A DNA stretch of 5,361 bases from CAJBIL01 sp049295655. Its GTDB lineage: Bacteria; Pseudomonadota; Gammaproteobacteria; Burkholderiales; Rhodocyclaceae. Shown here one piece after another: positions 1 through 5,136 of the stretch (position 1 is the first letter of the stretch; every line of letters starts with the position of its first letter). Location: contig JBAQRB010000183.1 in assembly GCA_049295655.1 (NCBI GenBank), positions 1 to 5,361 on the forward strand. The letters are read 5' to 3'. The translations under genes were made by a program, and so were the position numbers. Under the pieces are notes generated by a model. That model saw only the letters and a program-made list of their open reading frames with translations. It ran no database searches and was not told the DNA's origin.

Positions 1-19
1 GAATGGCACTTACTTAAGC
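1..19 (+). repeat. Left terminal inverted repeat of the IS4-family element
   Basis: The sequence gaatggcacttacttaagc is the exact reverse complement of 1492-1510, with 19 of 19 bases matching. The next inner base differs. The true outer edge could lie further left, outside the window. Confidence 0.93.
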
Positions 20-115
20 CTCAACCCACTGATGTAATTGATAAAGCAGGCTGAATCGACGCGTGATAAGTTGGAGTCGCCAAACACCCGACCATCACAC
101 GAGGAATCAGCCCAA

Positions 116-1501
116 ATGCATGCTACCCACAAAGCGACCGCCCGACAATGTGACGCGATTTCGGCGCAAGTAGGCAGCGCTGATGCGCATGCGTTTTTCA
201 ATCTATTGACGGGGCCGGAATTGTTTGACGTAGTGGAGTTGGCTCTGCCGCCACACCGAGAGAGGCTGTTTCCGCCGACGGAGACGCTATCAATGTTTTT
301 AGCGCAAGCCCTCAGTAGTGATCGGTCCTGCCAGCAAGCCGTGAATAAAAGGGCGATCAAGCATCTGGTCACCGGACTTACCCCCTGCAGCACCCATACC
401 GGTGCCTATTGTCGCGCTCGCCAACGCGTGCCGACGCTGATGGTCAGCACCTTGGCCCGCCACACAGGGCAATGGTTGGCGGCCCACGCCCCAGCGGCAT
501 GGCACTGGCGAGGTCGTCCAGTACGATTGGTTGATGGGGCCACGGTCATCATGCCCGATACGGCAGCCAATCAGGCGGACTTCCCACAACCGGGCAGCCA
601 GAAACTTGGATTGGGATTCCCTCAATGCCGGATCGTGGGGCTGATCTGCCTGGGCAGCGGTGCCGTGCTTGATGCAGCGATCAGCGCCTGTCGCGGCAAA
701 GGGAGTGATGAGCAGTCCTTGCTGCGCCGCCAGCTCAACACCTTGGTGCGTGGCGATGTACTCTTGGGCGATGCATTCTATGCCACCTACTTCCTGCTCT
801 GCGCTCTGGTCGAGCGCGGTGTTGATGCAGTCTTTGAGCAGCATGGCTCACGCCAACGCACCACCGATTTTGGCCTTGGCGAGCGCCTGGGGGAGCGTGA
901 CCACCTGCTGGTTTTGTCCAAGCCAACCATCAAACCCGACTGGATGTCGCAGGAGGATTACACGCACGCGCCAGCACGTGTGACGGTTCGCGAGCTTCGC
1001 GCTGGCGGCAAGACACTGGTCACGACCTTGCTGTGTCCAAAGCAAACCTCCAAGGAGGCGATCAAACGGCTGTATCGGGATCGCTGGCATGTTGAACTTG
1101 ATCTACGCAACATCAAGACCTCCTTGGGTATGGAGCAGCTAAGCTGCCGAACTCCCGCCATGGCCGAGAAGGAAATATGGGTCTATCTGCTCGCTTACAA
1201 TTTGATTCGCTTGATGATGGCTCGCGCGGCGCTGCTCAGCGGTTGCTTGCCTCGTCAGTTAAGCTTCAAGCATACGGTGCAAGTTTGGCTCGCGTGGGCG
1301 CCTCACGCTTATCACGGTGACATCGCCCACCCCAACGAGATCTTTGTTCTCATCGCGCAGCAAACCGTGGGAAACCGCCCAGGGCGCATCGAACCTCGTG
1401 CCATCAAACGGCGACAGAATGCCTACCCATTACTCACCCAGCCTCGATCTGTCGCATGCGAGGGTCTCCGAAAAAATGGGCATCCCAAAAAGCTTAAGTA
1501 A
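116..1501 (+). CDS. IS4-family transposase (DDE, YREK signature)
   Basis: Cuts and pastes the surrounding insertion sequence using an RNase H-like DDE active site. Numbered from the ATG at 116 (461 residues), the first Asp is D140 in LVDGATVIMPDT, the second is D219 in LLGDAFYATY, and the Glu is E327 in YRDRWHVELDLRNIK. That last stretch gives the IS4 signature Y320-x2-R323-x3-E327-x6-K334 exactly. The N-terminal ~100 residues are the usual helical DNA-binding part, and the C-terminus is basic (RKNGHPKKLK). ATG 116 is chosen because GAGGA at 101-105 stands about 10 bases upstream; an in-frame TTG at 38 would add 26 residues but has no ribosome binding site. No frameshift or internal stop is present. 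Family assignment is firm; activity is inferred from intact residues and termini. Confidence 0.95.
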   Translation: MHATHKATARQCDAISAQVGSADAHAFFNLLTGPELFDVVELALPPHRERLFPPTETLSMFLAQALSSDRSCQQAVNKRAIKHLVTGLTPCSTHTGAYCRARQRVPTLMVSTLARHTGQWLAAHAPAAWHWRGRPVRLVDGATVIMPDTAANQADFPQPGSQKLGLGFPQCRIVGLICLGSGAVLDAAISACRGKGSDEQSLLRRQLNTLVRGDVLLGDAFYATYFLLCALVERGVDAVFEQHGSRQRTTDFGLGERLGERDHLLVLSKPTIKPDWMSQEDYTHAPARVTVRELRAGGKTLVTTLLCPKQTSKEAIKRLYRDRWHVELDLRNIKTSLGMEQLSCRTPAMAEKEIWVYLLAYNLIRLMMARAALLSGCLPRQLSFKHTVQVWLAWAPHAYHGDIAHPNEIFVLIAQQTVGNRPGRIEPRAIKRRQNAYPLLTQPRSVACEGLRKNGHPKKLK

Positions 1502-1510
1502 GTGCCATTC
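1492..1510 (-). repeat. Right terminal inverted repeat of the IS4-family element
   Basis: The sequence gcttaagtaagtgccattc is the exact reverse complement of bases 1-19. It includes the transposase stop codon TAA at 1499-1501, so the end of the gene and the transposase-recognised end of the element are the same DNA. Confidence 0.93.
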
Positions 1511-1522
1511 GGGGCAGACCCC
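1511..1522. repeat. GGGG-caga-CCCC palindrome next to the IS right end
   Basis: A 4-bp-stem palindrome directly abuts the right terminal repeat and is followed by two tandem copies of CCTTTGGC (1521-1528 and 1529-1536). The string GGGG-N-CCCCTTTG resembles the larger palindrome at 5004-5022. It may be a REP-like repeat that served as the insertion target. This is inferred from similarity within the window only. Confidence 0.4.
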
Positions 1523-1596
1523 TTTGGCCCTTTGGCACTGCGCGGGGCCTTGCCCGCCTGCCCAGGTAATATCAGAGAGGATTCTTCTGTGGCAAA

Positions 1597-1613
1597 AGTG
1601 CAATGGTTGCACT
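1597..1613. promoter_or_regulatory. Operator-like inverted repeat before the DUF4160/DUF2442 module
   Basis: AGTGCAA-tgg-TTGCACT is a perfect inverted repeat with 7-bp arms and a 3-bp centre, ending 11 bases before the GTG start of the DUF4160 gene. A -10-like TAAAAT (1613-1618) touches its right arm. A compact dyad over the promoter fits autoregulation by the HTH-bearing second gene product, as in many TA operons. No convincing -35 is visible, so the promoter assignment is weak. Confidence 0.5.
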
Positions 1614-1624
1614 AAAATCCGGTC

Positions 1625-1855
1625 GTGCCAGTCATTGCCCGCTTTTCTCACTGTCGAGTCAGAGTCAACGCCAAAGACCATCCGCCGCCGCACTTCCATG
1701 TGCTGCTCAACGATGGACGAGAGGCATGGGTAACGATTGCAGAGTTGAAGATTGTCCATGGCAAGGTTGCAGTTCGAGAGATCGCCGATGTTCTGGCTTG
1801 GGCACAAGACAACCGCACCATGCTGTCTGCTACGTTTGAGGAGTTGCAACGATGA
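1625..1855 (+). CDS. DUF4160 small protein, putative TA-module component
   Basis: A 76-residue protein with the DUF4160 layout: N-terminal MPVIARF, the His/Pro-rich core HPPPHFHV (residues 19-26), a short beta region, and a C-terminal helix ending in EELQR. DUF4160 proteins are typically 70-90 residues and are commonly encoded just before a DUF2442 gene, an arrangement proposed as toxin-antitoxin; biochemical activity is not established to my knowledge. The GTG at 1625 must be the start: an in-frame stop lies at 1613-1615 and MPVIARF matches the family N-terminus. No Shine-Dalgarno is visible, and TAAAAT only 6 bases upstream would allow a leaderless transcript. The stop overlaps the next start (ATGA, 1852-1855), so the two are translationally coupled. 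Toxin role is inferred from family context. Confidence 0.85.
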   Translation: MPVIARFSHCRVRVNAKDHPPPHFHVLLNDGREAWVTIAELKIVHGKVAVREIADVLAWAQDNRTMLSATFEELQR

Positions 1856-2352
1856 GCAAAGCTCATTTCGTTCTTACTGCAGTTGAGGTGCTGCCAGACT
1901 TCTGCTTGCGCCTGATCTACGCTGACGACGAGACCTTCGTAGTCGATCTAAGCGAGCGGGTTCGCACGACGAGCTTTCTGGCTCCACTCAAAGATGCTGC
2001 CCTCTTTGCAAAGGCCAAGGTGGGTTTTGCTGGCCGGTCGGTGGACTGGGTTGAGGACGAACTCGACCTTGGAACAGACAATCTGCGCCACCTTGCTGTC
2101 GAGCAGGCTGGTGGGATCGGTCACGAACGCATCTGGACGTGGCTGCACGACACTGGGCTGACGCTGGAGCAGGCAGCGGAAGCTCTTGGCATCTCCCGGC
2201 GGATGCTGATCTACTACCGTGACGGTGAGAAGCCGATACCGCGTTCCATCTGGCTTGCATGCCTTGGCTGGGAGGCAGTCAGGCCTAAAGGTCGCGGCCT
2301 GCCGTTGCATGCCCCCTCCGTGCGGGAGTACGCAATACTGCATGCAGCCTGA
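1852..2352 (+). CDS. DUF2442 protein with C-terminal helix-turn-helix, putative antitoxin/regulator
   Basis: A 166-residue protein with two parts. Residues ~6-85 are a DUF2442 domain (FVLTAVEVLPDFCLRLIYAD, then a VDLSERV strand, then LKDAALFAKAKV, then the typical VDWVEDELDLGTDNLRHLA ending). Residues ~98-145 form a helix-turn-helix (TLEQAAEALGISRRMLIYYR, followed by GEKPIP), similar to XRE-like DNA-binding segments. The start is supported by GAGGAG at 1838-1843, 8 bases from the ATG, and by the ATGA overlap with the DUF4160 gene. DUF2442 plus HTH suggests the antitoxin and autorepressor of the pair, with the dyad at 1597-1613 as a candidate operator. The gene ends 20 bases from a truncated glycosyltransferase relic on the other strand, marking a recombination boundary. 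Confidence 0.85.
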   Translation: MSKAHFVLTAVEVLPDFCLRLIYADDETFVVDLSERVRTTSFLAPLKDAALFAKAKVGFAGRSVDWVEDELDLGTDNLRHLAVEQAGGIGHERIWTWLHDTGLTLEQAAEALGISRRMLIYYRDGEKPIPRSIWLACLGWEAVRPKGRGLPLHAPSVREYAILHAA

Positions 2353-2371
2353 TCCCTTTGCTCTTTTCACA

Positions 2372-2497
2372 GAATTCGCTGGCCTGGCTGTGGACGAGAA
2401 AGCCGCGCCGGAAGGATTCGCCGGCGGCATTCCTCCCCATCAATTTGAGGCCGCTCGTCGTATAGGCTTCGGGGTGGTAGTAGATTACGGCGGTCAT
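2372..2497 (-). pseudogene. 5' remnant of a glycosyltransferase gene
   Basis: Reading from the ATG at 2497, the first ~42 codons (beginning MTAVIYYHPEAYTTSGLKLM, then GRNAAGESF and HSQASEF) resemble the N-terminus of a glycosyltransferase found in surface-glycan clusters; I recall this start pattern but cannot search it. After codon 42 the frame stays open to 2285 but runs antisense into the end of the DUF2442 gene and loses any protein character. The remaining several hundred codons of the gene are absent. Its ATG overlaps the upstream toxin stop as ATGA (2497-2494), so the relic sits as if it were the third gene of the toxin operon. It is probably the stump left by insertion or deletion that brought in the DUF4160/DUF2442 module. 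Confidence 0.55.
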
Positions 2498-2841
2498 TGC
2501 TCTTCGCTCGGCAGCACTTTTTTCATCATCTTTCGCACCGACGCCTCGTCTTCGGTCGAGAGTCTGCCGAGCAAACCACGCACCAGGCGCAAATCAAGCG
2601 TAAACAGTTTGAAGCGCACCTTGGAGGGGGCAGGCAAGCCGGCGGCTACCCCATCTTCTATGGAGCAATCACCCGCCCACGGTGCATTTCCGGCCGAGGT
2701 AATCATCGCCATGACGGCATGTCCGGTCGGCGCATTAAAGACCTCTGCGTCCGACAGCACCAAGGCCGGTCGATTCTTGGTCGTCATCCGATCGGTAAAG
2801 GGAAACGGCACGCGAACCACCGAAAAACAATCAAAGGTCAC
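2494..2841 (-). CDS. PemK/MazF-family toxin, endoribonuclease
   Basis: A 115-residue toxin of the PemK/MazF (CcdB-like fold) class, which cleaves RNA at short sequences. The N-terminus matches the family pattern: FSVVRVPFPFTD (residues 5-16) and KNRPALVLSD (22-31), with R24 equivalent to the catalytic Arg and T48 in MAMITSA to the catalytic Thr; the end is the usual KVRFKLFTLD with a C-terminal helix. The start is GTG at 2841, preceded by a purine-rich GACGAGG. A longer frame upstream has no family similarity. The start lies 11 bases inside the end of the antitoxin gene, giving tight coupling. It is divergent from the MazF at 4126-4467, so the two are not a recent duplication. RNA target sequence cannot be predicted. 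Confidence 0.87.
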   Translation of the reverse strand: MTFDCFSVVRVPFPFTDRMTTKNRPALVLSDAEVFNAPTGHAVMAMITSAGNAPWAGDCSIEDGVAAGLPAPSKVRFKLFTLDLRLVRGLLGRLSTEDEASVRKMMKKVLPSEEQ

Positions 2842-3061
2842 GGTAAGCCGCCTCGTCTTCGGCGCCGTTCCACTCGCAAAGCGTCCCCTCCAGCGCCCGC
2901 AAATAGTCCACATCCAGGGATTCAATCCGTCTCACGCTGGCTACGCCGTCCCGGCTGACTTCCCAGGCAATCGTGTCACCCGGATGGACGTGAAGCGCCT
3001 CGCGGATCGCCTGTGGAATTGTGGTCTGGCCTTTAGCGGTAATTTTGGCAACGGCAATCAT
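2831..3061 (-). CDS. AbrB/MazE-SpoVT-type antitoxin
   Basis: A 76-residue antitoxin partnering the PemK/MazF toxin downstream. Residues 1-45 are a swapped-hairpin AbrB DNA-binding domain with the diagnostic AKITAKGQTTIPQAIREAL, then the turn PGD. Residues 57-76, with LEGTLCEWNGAEDEAAYRDL, are the acidic tail seen in antitoxins of this type, which wraps and blocks the toxin. Two consecutive ATGs (3064, 3061) are possible; 3061 is chosen because GGAGG (3071-3067) is 5 bases from it and only 2 from the first. Upstream extension to 3217 runs into the methyltransferase gene and is not protein-like. A promoter and dyad (3070-3123) lie in front, so this pair is probably an independent, self-repressed operon. 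It differs in sequence from the MazE at 4467-4709. Confidence 0.88.
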   Translation of the reverse strand: MIAVAKITAKGQTTIPQAIREALHVHPGDTIAWEVSRDGVASVRRIESLDVDYLRALEGTLCEWNGAEDEAAYRDL

Positions 3062-3069
3062 CATTCCCT

Positions 3070-3102
3070 CCGTAAGGATCGCATTACTTTTCTTACGGTA
3101 AG
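3070..3102. promoter_or_regulatory. Candidate operator for the AbrB-type antitoxin
   Basis: Three GTAAG/CTTAC half-sites are clustered here. CCGTAAG (3070-3076) and CTTACGG (3092-3098) form an inverted repeat, and the latter extends into the perfect palindrome CTTACGGTAAG (3092-3102). The palindrome covers the predicted -10 box, as expected for an autorepressor. Binding by the downstream antitoxin is inferred. Confidence 0.5.
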
Positions 3103-3123
3103 ACAATGGATTGGTGATGTCAA
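3095..3123 (-). promoter_or_regulatory. Predicted sigma70 promoter of the AbrB/PemK-type TA pair
   Basis: On the minus strand a consensus TTGACA (3123-3118) is followed after 17 bases by TACCGT (3100-3095), a weak -10. The start would be near 3088, leaving a leader of about 25 bases with GGAGG before the antitoxin start. The perfect -35 and correct spacing support it; the -10 has only three consensus bases. Confidence 0.5.
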
Positions 3124-3156
3124 TTTGCAGCTTCGGGTAAAAATGGCGGGCGCCTG

Positions 3157-3852
3157 TCATGCTGCCTGCCTGGCCTTCATCACCAGCCACGGCGTCGGGC
3201 CGGAGCGCCATTCCCAAACGGCCAGCAGTTGATCGAGGTGGGCAAGATTGTTGAACCAGGAAGGGGCGTTCGCCAGCAGGCGCTGACCGTTGTCTTCCAC
3301 GACCGTAATGTCATGGGTGGGCGAGAAGCGATCGATCAGCAACTGGGTGATGCCGGGAATCAAGCATTCGTGCGATTCGACGACGAGATCCATACCGGCT
3401 AGCGCCGGTGCGATTTCGGGGTTCAGCAGATCACGCTCGGCGCCTTCGATATCGCAAAGCACCAGGATGCGCTGGCCCGCATGGGCGGCAAAATCTTCCG
3501 GTTTGAACAGGGCACCGATCGTCACCCGATCGCTTACGCCGTTTTTCGTCGCAAGCTCAGCGCACACCTGCTGCGCCTTGGGGTTGAGGTCGAAAGCCAA
3601 GACACGGGTAGCAGGCACTCGCCGCGCCATACCGACTGCGTAATAGCCCTCGGCACAGCCGATATTGAGGATGGTTGGGTACGCCGCTTGAATCGCCGCT
3701 TCGATATGCGGCAGCAAGGGTTGCTCGTAGCAGCCGAGCAACTTGGCGATATGGCAGCCTTCGGCAGACTGGGGCAGAAAATCCATTCCCTGCAACGGCC
3801 CTCCCATCACTACCGTGCCCTGCTGTTGCAGCAACGTATTCTGGATCAACAC
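3157..3852 (-). CDS. Class I SAM-dependent methyltransferase, 5' end damaged
   Basis: A methyltransferase of unknown substrate, probably glycan-related given the relics beside it. Numbered from the GTG at 3852 (231 residues), motif I is ILNIGCAEGYYAVG (61-74), the acidic SAM-ribose residue is D88 in LAFDLNP, and VLCDIEGAERDLLNP (131-145) resembles the D-[IV]-EG-A-E motif of FkbM-type enzymes. Protein-like sequence continues upstream in the same frame for 38 more codons (SLHANVRQQLL, then SIDEVTQLNGALRLLSKWRS) as far as an ATA codon at 3966-3964, just after a TGA at 3975-3973. No ATG, GTG or TTG occurs in that stretch, so the native start seems to have been lost, perhaps ATG to ATA. GTG 3852 is the only standard start; it has no clear ribosome binding site. 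The Rossmann core is intact, but expression is doubtful. Confidence 0.72.
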   Translation of the reverse strand: MLIQNTLLQQQGTVVMGGPLQGMDFLPQSAEGCHIAKLLGCYEQPLLPHIEAAIQAAYPTILNIGCAEGYYAVGMARRVPATRVLAFDLNPKAQQVCAELATKNGVSDRVTIGALFKPEDFAAHAGQRILVLCDIEGAERDLLNPEIAPALAGMDLVVESHECLIPGITQLLIDRFSPTHDITVVEDNGQRLLANAPSWFNNLAHLDQLLAVWEWRSGPTPWLVMKARQAA

Positions 3853-3972
3853 GCTACGCCACTTGGAAAGCAGGCGCAGGGCGCCGTTGAGCTGGGTGAC
3901 TTCGTCAATGGATGATGTGCTCAGGCTAGCAAGCAGTTGCTGGCGAACGTTGGCGTGCAGGCTTATCCACGC

Positions 3973-4067
3973 TCAACCCGGAAAATGCAACCCAGCCAAA
4001 GCGCGCACATCGGCTTCTGACTGCTTTGACGTTTCGGGCCGCAGCCGATGTGAAGAAAGGTTTTCAT
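3973..4067 (-). pseudogene. Collapsed methyltransferase gene (start joined to end)
   Basis: An ATG at 4067 opens MKTFLHIGCGPKR, which looks like the N-terminus and SAM-binding motif I (LHIGCGP) of a small class I methyltransferase; AAAGGG lies about 7 bases upstream. After roughly 13 codons this similarity stops and the frame runs out at 3963. In the next frame, SEADVRALAGLHFPG ends at TGA 3975-3973, which looks like a gene's C-terminus placed directly before the second methyltransferase. I infer one large internal deletion with a frame change near 4020-4030 that left only the two ends. It begins 58 bases after the mazF stop. Assignment rests on recalled family patterns, not a search. Confidence 0.45.
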
Positions 4068-4125
4068 GCAAAACCCTTTGGTTTGTTATTTTCCTTGGGA
4101 GGCCTACCGTGCGGCCGGGCGTGAA

Positions 4126-4467
4126 TCAGGCGAGCTTCAACAGCGATTTGATCTTGGACTTTATTTCCATCATCTCAGCTGTCGTGGCCTTCCCCTTGCG
4201 TTCGGCCTGACGGGTTTGCCAGTCGAAACTTTTGACCTGATCGGCCAATGCGGCGCTGGTCGTACCGGCCCCCGCGAGCACCACCTCGAAAGGGTAGCCC
4301 TTGATCTGATTGGTCACTGGCACACAGACCAGCAACCCGGTACGGCTATTGTAGGTCTTCGGGCTGAGCACTACGGCCGGGCGGCGGCCTGCCTGCTCGT
4401 GGCCACTCTGCGGCGCGAAATTCATCCAGACAATATCCGCTTCGTCGGGAACATAAGGCGCCAGCAT
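4126..4467 (-). CDS. mazF: MazF toxin, sequence-specific mRNA endoribonuclease
   Basis: A 113-residue toxin closely matching E. coli MazF in length and order: YVPDEADIVWMNF (5-17), GHEQAGRRPAVVLSPKTYN (22-40), VCVPVTNQIKGYPFEVVL (47-64), then ALADQVKSFDW (73-83). Catalytic R29 and T52 sit at the same positions as in the E. coli protein. MazF cleaves mRNA at short single-stranded sites (ACA in E. coli; target here unknown), halting translation when MazE is degraded. The ATG shares one base with the mazE stop (TGATG, 4469-4465), and AAGGAA lies about 9 bases upstream, so translation is coupled. No clear terminator follows; transcription could continue into the methyltransferase relics. Confidence 0.95.
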   Translation of the reverse strand: MLAPYVPDEADIVWMNFAPQSGHEQAGRRPAVVLSPKTYNSRTGLLVCVPVTNQIKGYPFEVVLAGAGTTSAALADQVKSFDWQTRQAERKGKATTAEMMEIKSKIKSLLKLA

Positions 4468-4709
4468 CAGAAATTTTCCTTCCCCTGGGGCGCACCGAAA
4501 TCGACCTCAAAGTGACAATTTTCCGACGTGATTCCCGCCACAAGAGTTTCCAGATCATAGCTGGGCGCCGCTGGTTCGATGATCACCCGTCCATTGCTGG
4601 CACGCACTTCCACTGGCTGATTCAACGATAGATGGGCCGATTTCATGATCGCGGTCGGAATGCGTACCGCTGGGCTGTTGCCCCATTTCTTGACTAATTG
4701 AACCGCCAT
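4467..4709 (-). CDS. mazE: MazE antitoxin and autorepressor
   Basis: An 80-residue antitoxin closely resembling E. coli MazE. Residues 6-19 (VKKWGNSPAVRIPT) are the signature of the AbrB-like DNA-binding fold, followed by RVIIEPAAP (41-49). The C-terminal segment DLETLVAGITSEN (52-64) and DFGAPQGKENF (70-80) correspond to the toxin-binding tail (TLAELVNDITPEN, DWGEP in E. coli). ATG 4709 is chosen over an ATG at 4745 because AGGAG (4723-4719) is 9 bases upstream, the family begins here, and the longer start would lie over the promoter. It neutralises MazF by binding and represses its own promoter; Lon/Clp-type proteolysis releases the toxin. Strong promoter boxes lie at 4749-4777. Confidence 0.95.
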   Translation of the reverse strand: MAVQLVKKWGNSPAVRIPTAIMKSAHLSLNQPVEVRASNGRVIIEPAAPSYDLETLVAGITSENCHFEVDFGAPQGKENF

Positions 4710-4748
4710 AACCGCTATCTCCTGTAGAAGCGCTTGTTGATGCAAGGA

Positions 4749-4777
4749 AGTATAGCCAGTGCGTTACTATGTTTCAA
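4749..4777 (-). promoter_or_regulatory. Predicted sigma70 promoter of mazEF
   Basis: On the minus strand TTGAAA (4777-4772) is followed after exactly 17 bases by TATACT (4754-4749), each box one base from consensus. Transcription would begin near 4742, about 33 bases before the mazE ATG, with AGGAG in the leader. An 8-bp palindrome ACAATTGT (4777-4784) abuts the -35 and could be part of a MazE operator. Confidence 0.7.
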
Positions 4778-4784
4778 CAATTGT

Positions 4785-4909
4785 ATCTACACTAGACGCC
4801 AACCCTGTCATTTCCCAGCTCGCGCATGCCGTCGTCCGAAAACAGTTTGCTGGCGCAACAAAACTGGCTGTGGGGCCTGATGCTCTGGCTCTCCCAGCCA
4901 TCGCTACCG
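4785..4909. other. Intergenic stretch with no supported gene
   Basis: Between the mazEF promoter and the degraded coding sequence to its right, no frame shows family motifs. A short + strand frame opening at the ATG at 4826 (62 codons, Trp- and Leu-rich) has no ribosome binding site and runs antisense to the minus-strand relic; it is not called. Confidence 0.4.
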
Positions 4910-5112
4910 TCACACGACCAGCAAAGCCTTCAGAATTGGCAAGCGCTTCTCGGCAAACTCCCGGGCCTGCAGCATCAGCTCAGCGAGGTTGGCTTCGGGA
5001 AGACAAAGGGGTAGCCCCTTTGCTCTTCCGCCCAGCTTTACCAGCCAGGCGAGACCGCGAAAGACGAAGGCCTGCCGCTCCTGCGACAGCCCTTGAACCA
5101 GCACACCCGCTT
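4910..5112 (-). pseudogene. Degraded coding segment, unknown family, 3' part
   Basis: The minus-strand frame ending at TGA 4912-4910 has protein-like composition: a segment with LSQERQAFVFRGLAWLVKLG, then GRAKGLPLCLP encoded by a palindromic insert (5004-5022), then a helical tail ANLAELMLQAREFAEK followed by RLPILKALLVV. There is no credible start: the open frame upstream to 5317 is low-complexity Gly/Ala/Arg sequence that overlaps a better frame. The first segment is similar to one at about 5190-5271 in another frame, so this is probably a duplicated and decayed gene. I do not recognise the family. Confidence 0.4.
5004..5022. repeat. Perfect palindrome CAAAGGGG-tag-CCCCTTTG, REP-like
   Basis: Eight-base arms pair perfectly around a 3-base centre and would form a compact hairpin on either strand. 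It lies within the degraded coding segment and encodes the out-of-character residues AKGLPL there, as if inserted. Its right arm and following bases CCCTTTGCTCTT (5016-5027) recur exactly at 2354-2365, and a related GGGG-CCCCTTTG lies at the IS edge (1511-1526). A dispersed REP-like repeat is inferred; a transcription terminator is less likely since no T-run follows directly. Confidence 0.5.
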
Positions 5113-5136
5113 GCTGTGGCCCACTGGCTAACTTGC

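Larger units (their letters stand above)
1..1510 (+). mobile_element. Complete IS4-family insertion sequence
   Basis: A 1510-bp element bounded by perfect 19-bp inverted repeats and carrying a single transposase that fills almost the whole length. The transposase stop codon (1499-1501) lies inside the right terminal repeat, the compact layout usual for insertion sequences. The transposase reading frame and catalytic residues are intact, so the copy may still be active. The target duplication cannot be checked because the window starts on the first base of the element; the right flank reads ggggcagacc. The exact IS name is not recognised. Confidence 0.93.

Noticed and set aside
38..115. TTG start extending the transposase by 26 residues
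   Set aside because: No ribosome binding site precedes it; ATG 116 has GAGGA at good spacing and gives a typical family length.
1501..1539. AGTGCCA / TGGCACT inverted repeat spanning the IS right end
   Set aside because: Seven-base arms 25 bases apart; the left arm is part of the IS terminal repeat, so it is probably chance or a remnant and not a separate hairpin.
3136..3156. Possible terminator after the methyltransferase gene (GGC-loop-GCC then T-run on the minus strand)
   Set aside because: A three-base-pair stem is too weak to call a terminator.
2219..3232. 337-codon + strand open frame
   Set aside because: It runs antisense to the PemK/MazF toxin and AbrB antitoxin, both of which have family motifs and ribosome binding sites; its own translation shows no domain.
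3481..4210. Several + strand open frames
   Set aside because: They mirror the methyltransferase on the minus strand, are rich in Arg/Ser/Pro as antisense frames often are, and show no motif.
4826..5014. 62-codon + strand frame rich in Trp and Leu
   Set aside because: It has no ribosome binding site and its end is formed by the 5004-5022 palindrome. The opposite strand has the repeated protein-like segments.
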